A stretch of DNA of 64,000 nucleotides, from positions 1 to 64,000 of the forward strand of contig CAIVHG010000035.1 of assembly GCA_903905655.1 (NCBI GenBank), read 5' to 3'. A program made the position numbers and the translations under genes. Origin of the DNA: an uncultured beta proteobacterium. Lineage in GTDB: Bacteria; Pseudomonadota; Gammaproteobacteria; Burkholderiales; SG8-41. Within the stretch, counting starts at the first letter, position 1; every line of letters starts with the position of its first letter. The notes beneath the pieces were generated by a model. The model did no database searches, was not told the origin of the DNA, and saw nothing but the letters and a program-made list of their open reading frames with translations. This document shows positions 49,032-59,021 of this stretch, piece by piece.

Positions 49032-49401
49032 CCGGGGCGGATTCACGCTGGTCGAGGTCATGATTGCGCTGGCCGTGGTCGCGATTGCGCTGTTGGCGGC
49101 GTTCCGTGCGGTCAGCCAGGGCACGAGCAGCAGCGCGGAACTGCGCGCGCGCATGCTCGCCGGATGGGTCGCGGAAAACCTGCTCGCGGAACAGCGCGCG
49201 CGCGGCGACTGGTTGCCGGTGGGAATACAACGCGGCAACGTGCTGCAGGCGGGCGCCGCGTTTACGTGGCGTGAGGAAATCATTGCAACGCCGAATCCTG
49301 CATTTCGCCGCGTCGACGTCTACGTCTACAGTCAGGCCGAGCAAACCCGCCCGCTGGCGCGGCTCACCGGCTTCAGCGTGCTTCCGCGGACCGGCGAATG
49401 A
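49009..49401 (+). CDS. gspI: Type II secretion pseudopilin GspI
   Basis: GGFTLVEVMIALAVVAIALLAAFRA. Confidence 0.88.
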   Translation: MMRSKRTSRGGFTLVEVMIALAVVAIALLAAFRAVSQGTSSSAELRARMLAGWVAENLLAEQRARGDWLPVGIQRGNVLQAGAAFTWREEIIATPNPAFRRVDVYVYSQAEQTRPLARLTGFSVLPRTGE

Positions 49402-49994
49402 CCGCGCACAACCGCATGCGCAGCCGCGGCTTCACCCTGATCGAGTTGCTCGCGACGCTGCTGATCCTGTCGCTGCTGTCACTGATGTCCTATCGCGGTC
49501 TCTCCGCAATCCTCGATGCGCGCGAGCACGTGACGCGCGAGGCGGACAAATGGCGCAGTGTCGCTTTGTTTTTTGCGCGCTTCGAGGACGATACGCAGCT
49601 CGCCGCGCCGCGCGCAGTACGCACCGTGAGCGGCGTCGCACCGGCGTGGCTGGCATCCCCCGACGCGAATGGGCGCGCGCGCCTGGAATTCAGCCGCTAC
49701 GCTTCCGGCGCCGGCATGGACACGCCGCGGCGGCTCGCTTATAGGCTCAACGAACGGCAACAGGTCGAGCTTTGGATCTGGCCCAGCCTCGATGTCGCGC
49801 CCGGTGTCGCCCCGCTGCGCTACCCGCTATTGGACGGGGTGTCGAAATTCGAGCTGCAATACCTGACGGCAGACCTTGCATGGGTGGACGCATGGCCGGC
49901 GACGGCGCGCGATGCCGCGATTCCCCAAGCGCTGCGGCTGCGCATCGTGCTGTCGTCCGGCGAGGACATCGTGCGCGTGCTGGCGCTGCGATGA
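49398..49994 (+). CDS. gspJ: Type II secretion pseudopilin GspJ
   Basis: SRGFTLIELLATLLILSLLSLMSYRGLSAILDAREHV. Confidence 0.9.
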   Translation: MTAHNRMRSRGFTLIELLATLLILSLLSLMSYRGLSAILDAREHVTREADKWRSVALFFARFEDDTQLAAPRAVRTVSGVAPAWLASPDANGRARLEFSRYASGAGMDTPRRLAYRLNERQQVELWIWPSLDVAPGVAPLRYPLLDGVSKFELQYLTADLAWVDAWPATARDAAIPQALRLRIVLSSGEDIVRVLALR

Positions 49995-50908
49995 ACAGAC
50001 TCGCGCAGCGCGGCATCGCGGTGGTGCTCGCCATGAGCGTAATGGCGGTGGCCGCGATCGCCGCCACCGCCATCATGGTGACGCAGAACACCTGGCTGCG
50101 CGAAGACGCGCTCATCGCCAAGCACGCCCAAGCCTATCACCTGATCCCGGCCGGTATCGACTGGGCGCGCGCCCTCCTGAGCGACGACCGGCGCTCGAAC
50201 AACATCGACCACCTCAGCGAGCCGTGGGCGTTGAAATTGCCCCCGGTCCCCGTCGACAACGGCGAGCTCGCCGGATCCATTGAAGATCAGCAGGGACTGT
50301 TCAATCTCAACAATCTGGTGCTCGAAGGCAAGGTGAGCCACACGCAGCTCGCGCGCTTGCAACGCCTGCTGTCGATATTGGGATTGCCGGCCGGGCTCGC
50401 CGATGCGGTTGCCGACTGGATCGACGCCGACAGCGCGCCGCAATCATCCGCCGGCGCCGAGGACGACTATTATCTCAAGCTCGACAGTCCCTACCTCGCT
50501 CCCAACCAGCCGCTGATCAATGTCGCAGAACTGGCGCTGGTGCGCGGCTTCGATTCTGAGATCCTGGCGCGCCTGCGGCCGTTCGTCAGCGCTTTGCCGC
50601 GCTCGACCGCGCTCAATGCCAACACCGCGAGCCCGGAAGTGCTGGCGGCCGTCGTGGATGGGTTGAGCATCGACGATGCGCGCGCGCTGGTGGCGCGGCG
50701 CGAGCGCAGCTATTTTCGGAATTTTGCCGATTTCTCCAGTCGCCTGCCCGAGGGTGCCACGGTGCCTGCCGCGGACATTGCCGTCAGCAGCAATTATTTT
50801 TTGGTGACGGTACGCGTTACAATCGGCGAGGCTGAAGCGCGCGGCGCAGCGCTGCTGGCCCGGGACAAGACTGCTTGGCCGACCATCATGTGGCGAAATT
50901 ATCTATGA
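49991..50908 (+). CDS. gspK: Type II secretion protein GspK
   Basis: QRGIAVVLAMSVMAVAAIAATAI; DQQGLFNLNNLV; LNANTASPEVL. Confidence 0.92.
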   Translation: MNRLAQRGIAVVLAMSVMAVAAIAATAIMVTQNTWLREDALIAKHAQAYHLIPAGIDWARALLSDDRRSNNIDHLSEPWALKLPPVPVDNGELAGSIEDQQGLFNLNNLVLEGKVSHTQLARLQRLLSILGLPAGLADAVADWIDADSAPQSSAGAEDDYYLKLDSPYLAPNQPLINVAELALVRGFDSEILARLRPFVSALPRSTALNANTASPEVLAAVVDGLSIDDARALVARRERSYFRNFADFSSRLPEGATVPAADIAVSSNYFLVTVRVTIGEAEARGAALLARDKTAWPTIMWRNYL

Positions 50909-52110
50909 ACCTGCTGCGGATCTACTGCTCGCTCCTCGAAGCGCCGCTGCGCTGCCAGTGGACGCTGCTGAGCACCGGCCGCGCACCCGCGGCTGGAGCG
51001 GGCCCGCTCGCGGAGCTGCCGCGCGCAGCGGATCGCGTGCAGCTCATCATATCGGCAGCCGAGGTTTTGCTGACCCGTGCACGCCTGCCGCGCGGCGTGC
51101 GGCGCCACTCCGATGCCGTGCTCGCGTATGCCGTGGAGACCGAAACGCTGGGTGAACCAGAAACAAACCAGGTGACGTGGCTCGGCGCTGCGGGTGACGA
51201 GGATGCGCTCGCGGTCATCAACAAAAAGAGCCTCACGCAGTGGCTCGAAGCACTCGCTGGCGCCGGGCTCGGACAATGCGAAGTCTGTTGCGAGACTCTG
51301 ATGCTGCCGTGGAAGGACGGCGAATGGAGTCTCGCGTGGAGCGGCAGCGAAGGCTATGTACGCACCGGGGCATTCGAAGGCGCCGCGACCGATTGCGGAG
51401 ACCGCAATGCCCCGCCGCCGTCGCTGCGGATGATGCTTAAAGCGGCGCACGGCGCGCTACCCAATGCAATCACAGTCTATACGACCGCGCCCGATGCAGA
51501 GCCCGACATCGACGCCTGGCAACGCGAACTCGGCGTCACGCTGCGGCGCGCAGGCTCCTGGAACTGGCGGACCGCCACAATCGATGCCGGCGTCAGCCTG
51601 ACGCGCCCGCGCAGGCACTGGCGCACCGCCCTGCGCACGCTCGCGCCATTGCGTACTGCGGCATGGATCGCGGGTGCTGCACTCTTCATCCATGCGGCGT
51701 TGCTCGCCACTGACTGGACGCTGCTCTCCGGAGAACAACGCTCCCTGCGCCAGAAAATGGAAGCGCGCTTTCGCGCGACCTTTCCGGAAGCCGTTGCACT
51801 GGTCGATCCGGCGCTGCAAATGAGCCGCAAGCTCGCTGAGGCGCGCCATGCGGCCGGCCAGATGGATGGCGGTGATTTCCTGCCGATGATCGAAAATGTA
51901 TCTATGGCGCTGAAGGACGTGCCCGCCGGCAGCGTGCGCCGTATCTCCTTCGAATATGGACGGCTGACGCTGGATCTAAGCGCCGTCGACGATGCGCGCG
52001 TGCGCCAGATCCTCGCCCGGCTGGGACAGGCCGGTCTCAAAACCGAACTCGCTCCTGCTGCGGGGCGCACCTCAAGCGGAACGCTCACCGTCACGGTGCG
52101 TGCCTCATGA
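50905..52110 (+). CDS. gspL: Type II secretion protein GspL
   Basis: Position and domain layout (cytoplasmic actin-like part, TM, short periplasmic part). Confidence 0.85.
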   Translation: MNLLRIYCSLLEAPLRCQWTLLSTGRAPAAGAGPLAELPRAADRVQLIISAAEVLLTRARLPRGVRRHSDAVLAYAVETETLGEPETNQVTWLGAAGDEDALAVINKKSLTQWLEALAGAGLGQCEVCCETLMLPWKDGEWSLAWSGSEGYVRTGAFEGAATDCGDRNAPPPSLRMMLKAAHGALPNAITVYTTAPDAEPDIDAWQRELGVTLRRAGSWNWRTATIDAGVSLTRPRRHWRTALRTLAPLRTAAWIAGAALFIHAALLATDWTLLSGEQRSLRQKMEARFRATFPEAVALVDPALQMSRKLAEARHAAGQMDGGDFLPMIENVSMALKDVPAGSVRRISFEYGRLTLDLSAVDDARVRQILARLGQAGLKTELAPAAGRTSSGTLTVTVRAS

Positions 52111-52595
52111 AATCTGATCTGCGCAAACTGTTGCAGTCCCCGCTGCTGCGCGAGCCCGCCGTCATCGCCGTTTGTGCACTGCTGGCGCTCGCGCTCTATG
52201 CATGGTTCGCGCAGTCCGCAGGACGGGCGCGCGCGCAGCTCAGCGCAAGGGTGGCCACGCTGCAGGCGCAGGCATCGCGCCTCGAACTGCAGGCAACCGA
52301 AGTGGCGCGCCTACGCGCTGCGCCCGCATCCACCGCATCGCGTACTGATCTGCGCACGCTGCTGCAGACCCAGGCCAACGCGGCCGGCCTAGCGCCTGCG
52401 TTGTTGCGCATCGACGTGGCCGATGCCGATCAGGTGCAGGTGACATTCGGCGCCGTCGCATTTGCCGACTGGCTCGCCTGGGCAGCGAACCTGCAAGCGC
52501 AGCGCGTGCGCGTAGACAGTTGCCGGATAGAAGCACTGACTGCACCAGGAATGGTGAGCGTGACCGCCACCCTCGCACGCCCCGCTCAGCAATGA
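52107..52595 (+). CDS. gspM: Type II secretion protein GspM
   Basis: N-terminal TM, ferredoxin-like C-terminal part (FADWLAWAANLQAQRVRVDSCRIEAL), position. Confidence 0.85.
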   Translation: MKSDLRKLLQSPLLREPAVIAVCALLALALYAWFAQSAGRARAQLSARVATLQAQASRLELQATEVARLRAAPASTASRTDLRTLLQTQANAAGLAPALLRIDVADADQVQVTFGAVAFADWLAWAANLQAQRVRVDSCRIEALTAPGMVSVTATLARPAQQ

Positions 52596-53338
52596 TTCGC
52601 TGGAGATTGCCGGCGGCCGGTGTGTGTTTATATGCGCTTGCCCTCACAACAAGCGTGCCTGCAACCCTGATCGACGACGCGCTGCAGGGCGCGAGCAGCG
52701 GCCGCTTTCGTCTGGCTGAAGCGCGCGGCACGCTATGGTCCGGGGCCGGAGCATTGGAGATCCGCGACGCCGCCCGGAATACCGGCATCGGCAAACGCTT
52801 CGCGTGGAATTTTCTGCCGGCCTCATTAATGCGCGGGCAGCTCGCCTGGGAGATCACCTCTGAGCAGGAGTCCACGCGCTCTGTCGTCACGCTGTCGCCA
52901 TCGCGCATCGAAATTGCAAACGCGGATCTCAGTTTTCCGGCAGCGGCGCTGGCGCTGGCCGTACCGAAGCTGTCGCCGCTGCAGCCTACCGGCGATGTAC
53001 TCGTGCACATCGCTCGTTTGTCGATCGCACGCGCACGCGTAGACGGCGATGTCAGCGTGCGCTGGCAGGGCGCAGGCTCGCGTCTGTCCCAGATCTCCCC
53101 GCTCGGCAGCTATGAACTCGAATGTGCGGGACAGGGAGCCAGCATTTCCCTGACATTGCACACATTGCAGGCAGCAGCCCCGCTGCATCTGGAGGGCAGC
53201 GGGATGTGGAACCTGGGCGCTGCGTCCGGCTACTCGATCACTGCGCGCATCCTCCCACAGCATCAGCAACAACTCGCCCCGCTGCTGCGCCTGATCGCGG
53301 TAGAAAGCAGCGACGGCAGCTTCATGCTGCAGTCCTGA
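52592..53338 (+). CDS. gspN: Type II secretion protein GspN
   Basis: Position after gspM; AEARGTLWSGAGALEIRD-type GspN segment. Confidence 0.8.
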   Translation: MIRWRLPAAGVCLYALALTTSVPATLIDDALQGASSGRFRLAEARGTLWSGAGALEIRDAARNTGIGKRFAWNFLPASLMRGQLAWEITSEQESTRSVVTLSPSRIEIANADLSFPAAALALAVPKLSPLQPTGDVLVHIARLSIARARVDGDVSVRWQGAGSRLSQISPLGSYELECAGQGASISLTLHTLQAAAPLHLEGSGMWNLGAASGYSITARILPQHQQQLAPLLRLIAVESSDGSFMLQS

Positions 53339-53514
53339 TTGCCGGCATGCGAATTTCCGGTCGCGCCCACAATAGAAAATGAATTCCACGTAACATTAAG
53401 CCCGCCGTTTACATTTACTATCATAAATAGGGCTGCGGATCCGACCTCAGTGCTTACTCAGTGGTTATAATGAACCGTTGCCGTGCCGGTGAACCGATTC
53501 GTGTGGAGAATTAG

Positions 53515-54765
53515 ATGCGCAGATTTCTGGGATTTCTGACTTTAGGGGCGGCACTGCTTGCCGCCCTGCTCGTCGCAGGTTGCGGCGGTGGCGGCAGTTC
53601 TGCAGCGCCCCCCACCAGCGTGACTGCAGTTGCCGGCGACGGCATCGTCACCGTCTCGTGGAACGCCACACCCGGCGTCAACTATTGGCTGTTCATCGCC
53701 ACTGGAACCACCACCAATACCTGCGATGTCACGGTCGCCGGAACACGGGCGGTCCAGAACGCCAGCACGCCCTATATCGTAACCGGGCTTACCAATGGCA
53801 CCACCTATGCCTTTGCGCTCAACGGGCGCACGGACGGAGGCCCCGGCGGCACGTGTACTGCTGCAGTTTCCGCAACCCCGCGGCTCGCCGGAACGTCCAG
53901 CGCCAGCCTGCCCGCGCCATGGACTGCGGGCACGGCGCTCGGCACCAACAGCCTGCGCGGCGTTTCATTCATCGCGGGGCCTGCATTCATTGCAGTGGGC
54001 GCGAACGGCGTCATGTACAAGAGCACCGATGGCATCACCTGGACCGCACAGAGTTTCGTGGTGACGACCAACCTCAACGCGATCGTCAGTTTTGCGACCA
54101 CCGCTTATATCGCGGTCGGTGACGGCGGCACGTCGCTGTTCTCAAATGACGGCACGACCTGGACTTCGCGCAACGTAGGAACCACCAATAAACTGAACGC
54201 GATCGCATCCAACAATGCCAATATGAACATCGCGGTGGGTGCCAACGGCACCATCGTCACCAGTGCCAACGGCACCACGTGGACGACGGTCGCTTCCGGC
54301 ACCACGAGAGATCTCTTTGGGGTGACCTACGACAGCACGTCGGGCGCCTGGATTGCCGTGGGCGCGAGTGGCACCATCCTCACCAGTATAGATGCCGGGA
54401 CCACCTGGACGGCCGCCACTTCGGGCACCACCCTCGACCTGAGGAGCGTGGCTTATGGCATTAATGCGACCAACAGCGTGGGCACCTATGTTGCCGTGGG
54501 CGCGAACGGCGCGATCCTCACCAGCACCGATCGCGCAGCGTGGACGGTGCTGACCCCGCCCACCGCGAACACGCTGCTGGACGTGATCTACGGCACCCAG
54601 TACATCGCCGTCGGCAACAGCGGGACCATACTCACCAGCACGACCGGATCAACCTGGACCGCACAGCCGTCCACGACTACCAGCAATCTGAACGCCATCT
54701 GGTACTCAACTATTTACAGATATTCCGTGGTCGGGGAAAACGGCGTGAACCTGCTGGCCCAATAA
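53515..54765 (+). CDS. Lipoprotein with fibronectin-III-like N-terminus and beta-propeller repeats
   Basis: Lipobox LLVAGC; six full repeats of xIAVGxxGTIxTSxDGxTWT plus a partial C-terminal one. Confidence 0.75.
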   Translation: MRRFLGFLTLGAALLAALLVAGCGGGGSSAAPPTSVTAVAGDGIVTVSWNATPGVNYWLFIATGTTTNTCDVTVAGTRAVQNASTPYIVTGLTNGTTYAFALNGRTDGGPGGTCTAAVSATPRLAGTSSASLPAPWTAGTALGTNSLRGVSFIAGPAFIAVGANGVMYKSTDGITWTAQSFVVTTNLNAIVSFATTAYIAVGDGGTSLFSNDGTTWTSRNVGTTNKLNAIASNNANMNIAVGANGTIVTSANGTTWTTVASGTTRDLFGVTYDSTSGAWIAVGASGTILTSIDAGTTWTAATSGTTLDLRSVAYGINATNSVGTYVAVGANGAILTSTDRAAWTVLTPPTANTLLDVIYGTQYIAVGNSGTILTSTTGSTWTAQPSTTTSNLNAIWYSTIYRYSVVGENGVNLLAQ

Positions 54766-54791
54766 CGGGAACGCCGTACACTCTGCGCGTC

Positions 54792-54818
54792 GTAGCAGCG
54801 CAGCAGTCGCGCTGCTAC
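54792..54818. terminator. Hairpin between convergent genes
   Basis: GTAGCAGCGC / GCGCTGCTAC, 10-bp perfect stem, 7-nt loop; followed by palindrome GCTCAATTGAGC (54819-54830); no strong T tract. Confidence 0.5.
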
Positions 54819-54855
54819 GCTCAATTGAGCGCCGTAATCTAACACGGCTGGAATA

Positions 54856-55989
54856 TCAATCCTTCTTTCTGGGCCGGCTCATCAAGCCTCCGCCCACGAG
54901 CATGCAGGAGTTGAGCCAGAACATCGGGGACAATCCGAATGCCGAGGCGATGGCCCCGAACACGACCGGACTGATCAGCTTGGTCAGCTGATTGACCGTC
55001 ATCTTCAATCCCAGCGCCTCCCCCGAACGGCCGTCGGCAGAACTGCTGAACATGAGCATGGTCACGATCGGCTGGCCGCATCCCATGCCGAGCCCAAACA
55101 CGAACGACATCAGCCCCAGCAGCACAGCACCCTTGAAGAACGGGATCAGTGCAAGGCTCGCCGCGCCCAGGAAAAAGGCATAGGCGAGCAAGCGCTCTTC
55201 CTTGTACTTTGCGATGAGCCGTGCGAGGACCGTGCGCACCACGAAGGCGGCCGCGGAATTCATCGCGAGCACCATGCCGATGATGGAAGCCGAAAGGCCA
55301 ATCGAATGCGCGTAAACCGGAAGATAGAAGCGGTAGAGATTGGTGCCGGCCTGCAGCAGGCTGCCGGTGACGAGCGTTCTGCGCACCTCCGGTGCCGCTA
55401 GCATCGCGCGCAGGTTGCCCTTCGATTTGCTGGCGGCAGGGGAGCCTCCCGGCAGGTCCGCGCCGCGGCGCGCAAACATCGCGACCGGCACCAGCGTCAG
55501 CAGCGCCACGTAGAGGCAGGCCGATGCATGGCTTGAGTGCTCGATCGAGAACCCCGCGATCAATGGCCCCAGGAAATCGGCAGCGGAGTTCCCCAGGCTG
55601 TAGTTGCTGAAATTCGTGGCGCGATTTTGCGGAGTGCTGAGCAATCCGACCAGGTTCTGCGTGGATACACTGAAGAAGATCAGGGAAAAACCGCTCATCG
55701 CCCCGGCGATGAAGATGGCCGGCAGCCCGTGCACAAAATACGGCAACATCATGCCGAGGCCGCTGCCGGCGGCGCCGAAGATCAGCAGCCAGCGCGGACC
55801 GAAGCGATCGGACAGCCGGCCCGCGGTCACTGCCAGCAGCATCGGGAACACCGAAAACGCCGTCGACAGCAATCCGATGGTGATCGGCTGCGCGCCGAGC
55901 GCGAGCGCGTACAACGTCAGGATCACGCGCGACGCGAACATGCTGGTCGAGTTAATAAAACTCAGGGCAATGACGAAATAGATCGACAT
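54856..55989 (-). CDS. Major facilitator superfamily transporter
   Basis: Multiple TM helices; GRLSDRFGPRWLLIFGA MFS loop motif. Confidence 0.88.
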   Translation of the reverse strand: MSIYFVIALSFINSTSMFASRVILTLYALALGAQPITIGLLSTAFSVFPMLLAVTAGRLSDRFGPRWLLIFGAAGSGLGMMLPYFVHGLPAIFIAGAMSGFSLIFFSVSTQNLVGLLSTPQNRATNFSNYSLGNSAADFLGPLIAGFSIEHSSHASACLYVALLTLVPVAMFARRGADLPGGSPAASKSKGNLRAMLAAPEVRRTLVTGSLLQAGTNLYRFYLPVYAHSIGLSASIIGMVLAMNSAAAFVVRTVLARLIAKYKEERLLAYAFFLGAASLALIPFFKGAVLLGLMSFVFGLGMGCGQPIVTMLMFSSSADGRSGEALGLKMTVNQLTKLISPVVFGAIASAFGLSPMFWLNSCMLVGGGLMSRPRKKD

Positions 55990-56349
55990 CGATATTCAGG
56001 GTTGGGAGTTGCGCAACGGCGCTACGCCTCGAAGTTATCACACCCTCCGGGACGAAGCCAGAACCCGCCCACGACCGCCGATCGCCCGGGAATATCGCTA
56101 CATGCACTCCAGCGCACGAGCGCTGCCCCGCATAGCGAGGCTGGCATGGCGGAAGCGTCAATGCTGAGGAAAGCGGCGCGACTGCTTGCCGCGCACGCGT
56201 GATCGAATGTACCACCGAAAAACAATGTGGCCGCGCAGCCGATTGTGCTGCACCCTACAGCGACTGTGCAGGGCCGGCCAAACCCAGGCGGTCGCCGTGC
56301 GGCGAACCGCTAGACTAGCGGCGGCCGGCTAAGCAGCCGCCGCACCTGC

Positions 56350-56694
56350 TCAATTTCCGGCCAAGCCGGCAATGCGTGTGGCGCACGCCGAACTGACGTT
56401 GCTGTCGCTTGCATCCTGTCCGGGAATCTTGTCCCAACCGCCCTTCTGTATGAATGCGTCCCGCTGAGTAACTTCCAGCGCCTTCAGTTCCTTGAGCTTC
56501 TGCTCATAATTCGGGTCCTTGCGGAACTGCGCGTAGCAGACACCCGCTTCCACATCGACCACCTTGGCATGGGCGATCCGATCGGTATCGTCCTTGTCAT
56601 TCAGATAGCCCAGCTTCACCGCGCCCAGCACCGCGAAAAGCGCTCCAAGAAGCGCGCCGCTAAACCCCCAAGTCCATTCCGATTTCATTTGCAA
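56350..56694 (-). CDS. Small membrane/exported hypothetical protein
   Basis: Open frame with N-terminal hydrophobic helix. Confidence 0.5.
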   Translation of the reverse strand: MQMKSEWTWGFSGALLGALFAVLGAVKLGYLNDKDDTDRIAHAKVVDVEAGVCYAQFRKDPNYEQKLKELKALEVTQRDAFIQKGGWDKIPGQDASDSNVSSACATRIAGLAGN

Positions 56695-56989
56695 CCTTTC
56701 ATGAGTAATGCGATATTTCTGTTAAACACAAATCATCGTGTCGCCCAATGCACATCAAACACGGGCGCCTGCGCGACACACCACATTCCAGATCAATACA
56801 GTGCCTGCATTTCAGCTTAGCCCAAAACCCCACGCCCGCCTTCGCATTAAGCAAATTTAATCCGCTTTCGCATCTGCGCGCGTACGGAAATCAGCAAGCC
56901 CACGTAGTCAGCGCCGCGCAGGACGCATATCATCCGCTATTGGGTTGCATGCGGGCGCATCCCCAATTCCAGGGATGGTGGAGCAGCAC

Positions 56990-57670
56990 ATGAAGATCTT
57001 GCTCGTTGAAGACAATGAACGCGTGGCACACTTCGTCAAGAACGGCCTGCTGGAGGCGGGTCATGCCGTTGAGTATGCAGCCAGCGGACGCGATGGCATG
57101 AACCTCGCCACCGCACACACTTACGATGTGATCATCATGGACCGCATGCTGCCGGGAGATATCGACGGGCTGGGCGTGATCGAGGCCCTGCGCGGGGCCG
57201 GCAACAAGGTGCCGATACTCATCCTGAGCGCTCTGTCGGACGTCAATGAGCGCATCCGCGGGCTGAGGAGCGGCGGCGACGATTACCTGGTGAAGCCGTT
57301 TGCGTTCGGCGAACTGCTGGCACGTCTCGATGCCCTCGCCCGCCGCGTGCAGGATACGCACGCAGAAACCACGCTGTCGATGGCCGACCTGAGCATGGAT
57401 TTGCTGGCGCGCAAAGTAACGCGCGCAGGAAAGACCGTGCCACTACAGCCGCGCGAATTCAAGCTCCTCGAGTACCTGATGCGACACACGAACCAGGTGG
57501 TGACCCGCACCATGCTGCTCGAAAATGTCTGGGAATACCACTTTGATCCCCAGACCAATGTCATCGACGTGCACATCAGCAAGCTGCGTCAGAAGATCGA
57601 TGCCGGCGGTGCGCGGCCCCTGCTCCGAACCATACGCAGCGTCGGATACATGCTGACAGCCGATGACTAG
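56990..57670 (+). CDS. OmpR-family response regulator
   Basis: MKILLVEDNERVAHFVKNGL; KPFAFGELLARLDALARR; winged-helix C-terminus. Confidence 0.93.
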   Translation: MKILLVEDNERVAHFVKNGLLEAGHAVEYAASGRDGMNLATAHTYDVIIMDRMLPGDIDGLGVIEALRGAGNKVPILILSALSDVNERIRGLRSGGDDYLVKPFAFGELLARLDALARRVQDTHAETTLSMADLSMDLLARKVTRAGKTVPLQPREFKLLEYLMRHTNQVVTRTMLLENVWEYHFDPQTNVIDVHISKLRQKIDAGGARPLLRTIRSVGYMLTADD

Positions 57671-59012
57671 GCTGCGCTTTTCCGCGTTCAATCTCGCGCT
57701 TGCCTATATCGCGCTCAGCATCGTCGTGCTCGCGGCGTTCGCGACCCCGCTCTGGTATACGTGGCGGGAAAATTTCGAAGAGCGCCGCGCCTTTCTGCTG
57801 GGCGAGGAAGCGCGCTCGTTCACAGAGGTGTTCGAGAAGTCGGGGCCCGCCGGGCTCGCGCGCGTAATCGATGCCCGGCTTGCGGGCGCGCGCGGCAGCG
57901 ACGACATCATCCTGCTCGCAAATCACCAGCACGTGCCGCTTTCCGGCAACCTCGCTGCGTGGCCACCCGAGGTTCCGCAGGCGGTAGGGACATTTGCGCT
58001 CAACTTCAGGGACCGCGGCAGAGCACTGAACGTGCTGCTGGTGCACACCTATCTGCCGGATGGCTACGAATTGCTGACGGGGCGCGAAAGCAGCCGCTTC
58101 CGCTCCCTGGAAACGCTGTTCTGGTCCGGGCTGGCGGGAGCGGCCGGTTTCGTGCTGCTGCTGGGAATCGGCGGCGGCTTTCTGATACGGCGCCTGCTGC
58201 TGTCCGAAGTGCAGGAGATCAGCCAGACCGCTGGCGAGATCGTCAACGGCAACCTATCGCGCCGCGTGCCCACCCAAAACCGGGGCGACGAACTCGACGT
58301 GCTGGCGCAGACCGTGAACCGAATGCTCGATCAGATCGAGCACCTCATCCACGGCGTGCGCAATGTTTCGAATGCCATCGCGCACGACCTGCGCACCCCG
58401 CTCGCAGAACTGCGCTCGCGGCTGGAAGAATTCGTGGTGACGCACCGCTCCTCAGAAGGTTCCGCCGAGATCGAGACCGCGGTCGCCGATACCGATCGGG
58501 TGATCGGAATGTTCGATGCGCTGCTGCGGCTGGCGGAAATCGACAGCGGCGCGCGCCGTTCCGGATTCGTTCAGGCAGATCTCGCAAAGGTAGCGAGCGA
58601 AGTTGCCGACTTCTATCAGCCGGCCGCGGAACTGAAGGGACTAACGCTGTGCTTCGACACCAGCGGCGCGCTGACCGTGGCGTGCGATCCGCTGCTGCTG
58701 TCGCAGGCGATCGCGAACCTAATCGACAACGCGCTCAAGTACGCGCAGAACGGCAAGATCCGCGTCGCGGCCACGCGGCGGCCGGATGACATGGTGGAAA
58801 TCTCCGTGACCGACGACGGCCCTGGCATCAGCGACCGGGACAAGCCCAAGGTGGTCGAGCGCTTCTACCGCGGTGACGCGAGCCGCGGCACGCCCGGCGT
58901 CGGGCTCGGACTCGCCCTCGTAGCCACGGTCGCGAAGCTGCACGGCGGCACACTGGAGCTTGCCGACAATCATCCGGGTCTGCGCGCGTCGTTGCTGTTC
59001 GCCGCAACTTAG
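57663..59012 (+). CDS. Sensor histidine kinase
   Basis: HAMP; IAHDLRTPLAELRSRLEE (H box); NLIDNALKYAQNG; VTDDGPGISDRDKPKVVERFYRGD; GVGLGLALV. Confidence 0.93.
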   Translation: MTRLRFSAFNLALAYIALSIVVLAAFATPLWYTWRENFEERRAFLLGEEARSFTEVFEKSGPAGLARVIDARLAGARGSDDIILLANHQHVPLSGNLAAWPPEVPQAVGTFALNFRDRGRALNVLLVHTYLPDGYELLTGRESSRFRSLETLFWSGLAGAAGFVLLLGIGGGFLIRRLLLSEVQEISQTAGEIVNGNLSRRVPTQNRGDELDVLAQTVNRMLDQIEHLIHGVRNVSNAIAHDLRTPLAELRSRLEEFVVTHRSSEGSAEIETAVADTDRVIGMFDALLRLAEIDSGARRSGFVQADLAKVASEVADFYQPAAELKGLTLCFDTSGALTVACDPLLLSQAIANLIDNALKYAQNGKIRVAATRRPDDMVEISVTDDGPGISDRDKPKVVERFYRGDASRGTPGVGLGLALVATVAKLHGGTLELADNHPGLRASLLFAAT

Positions 59013-59021
59013 CAGAGCCGA

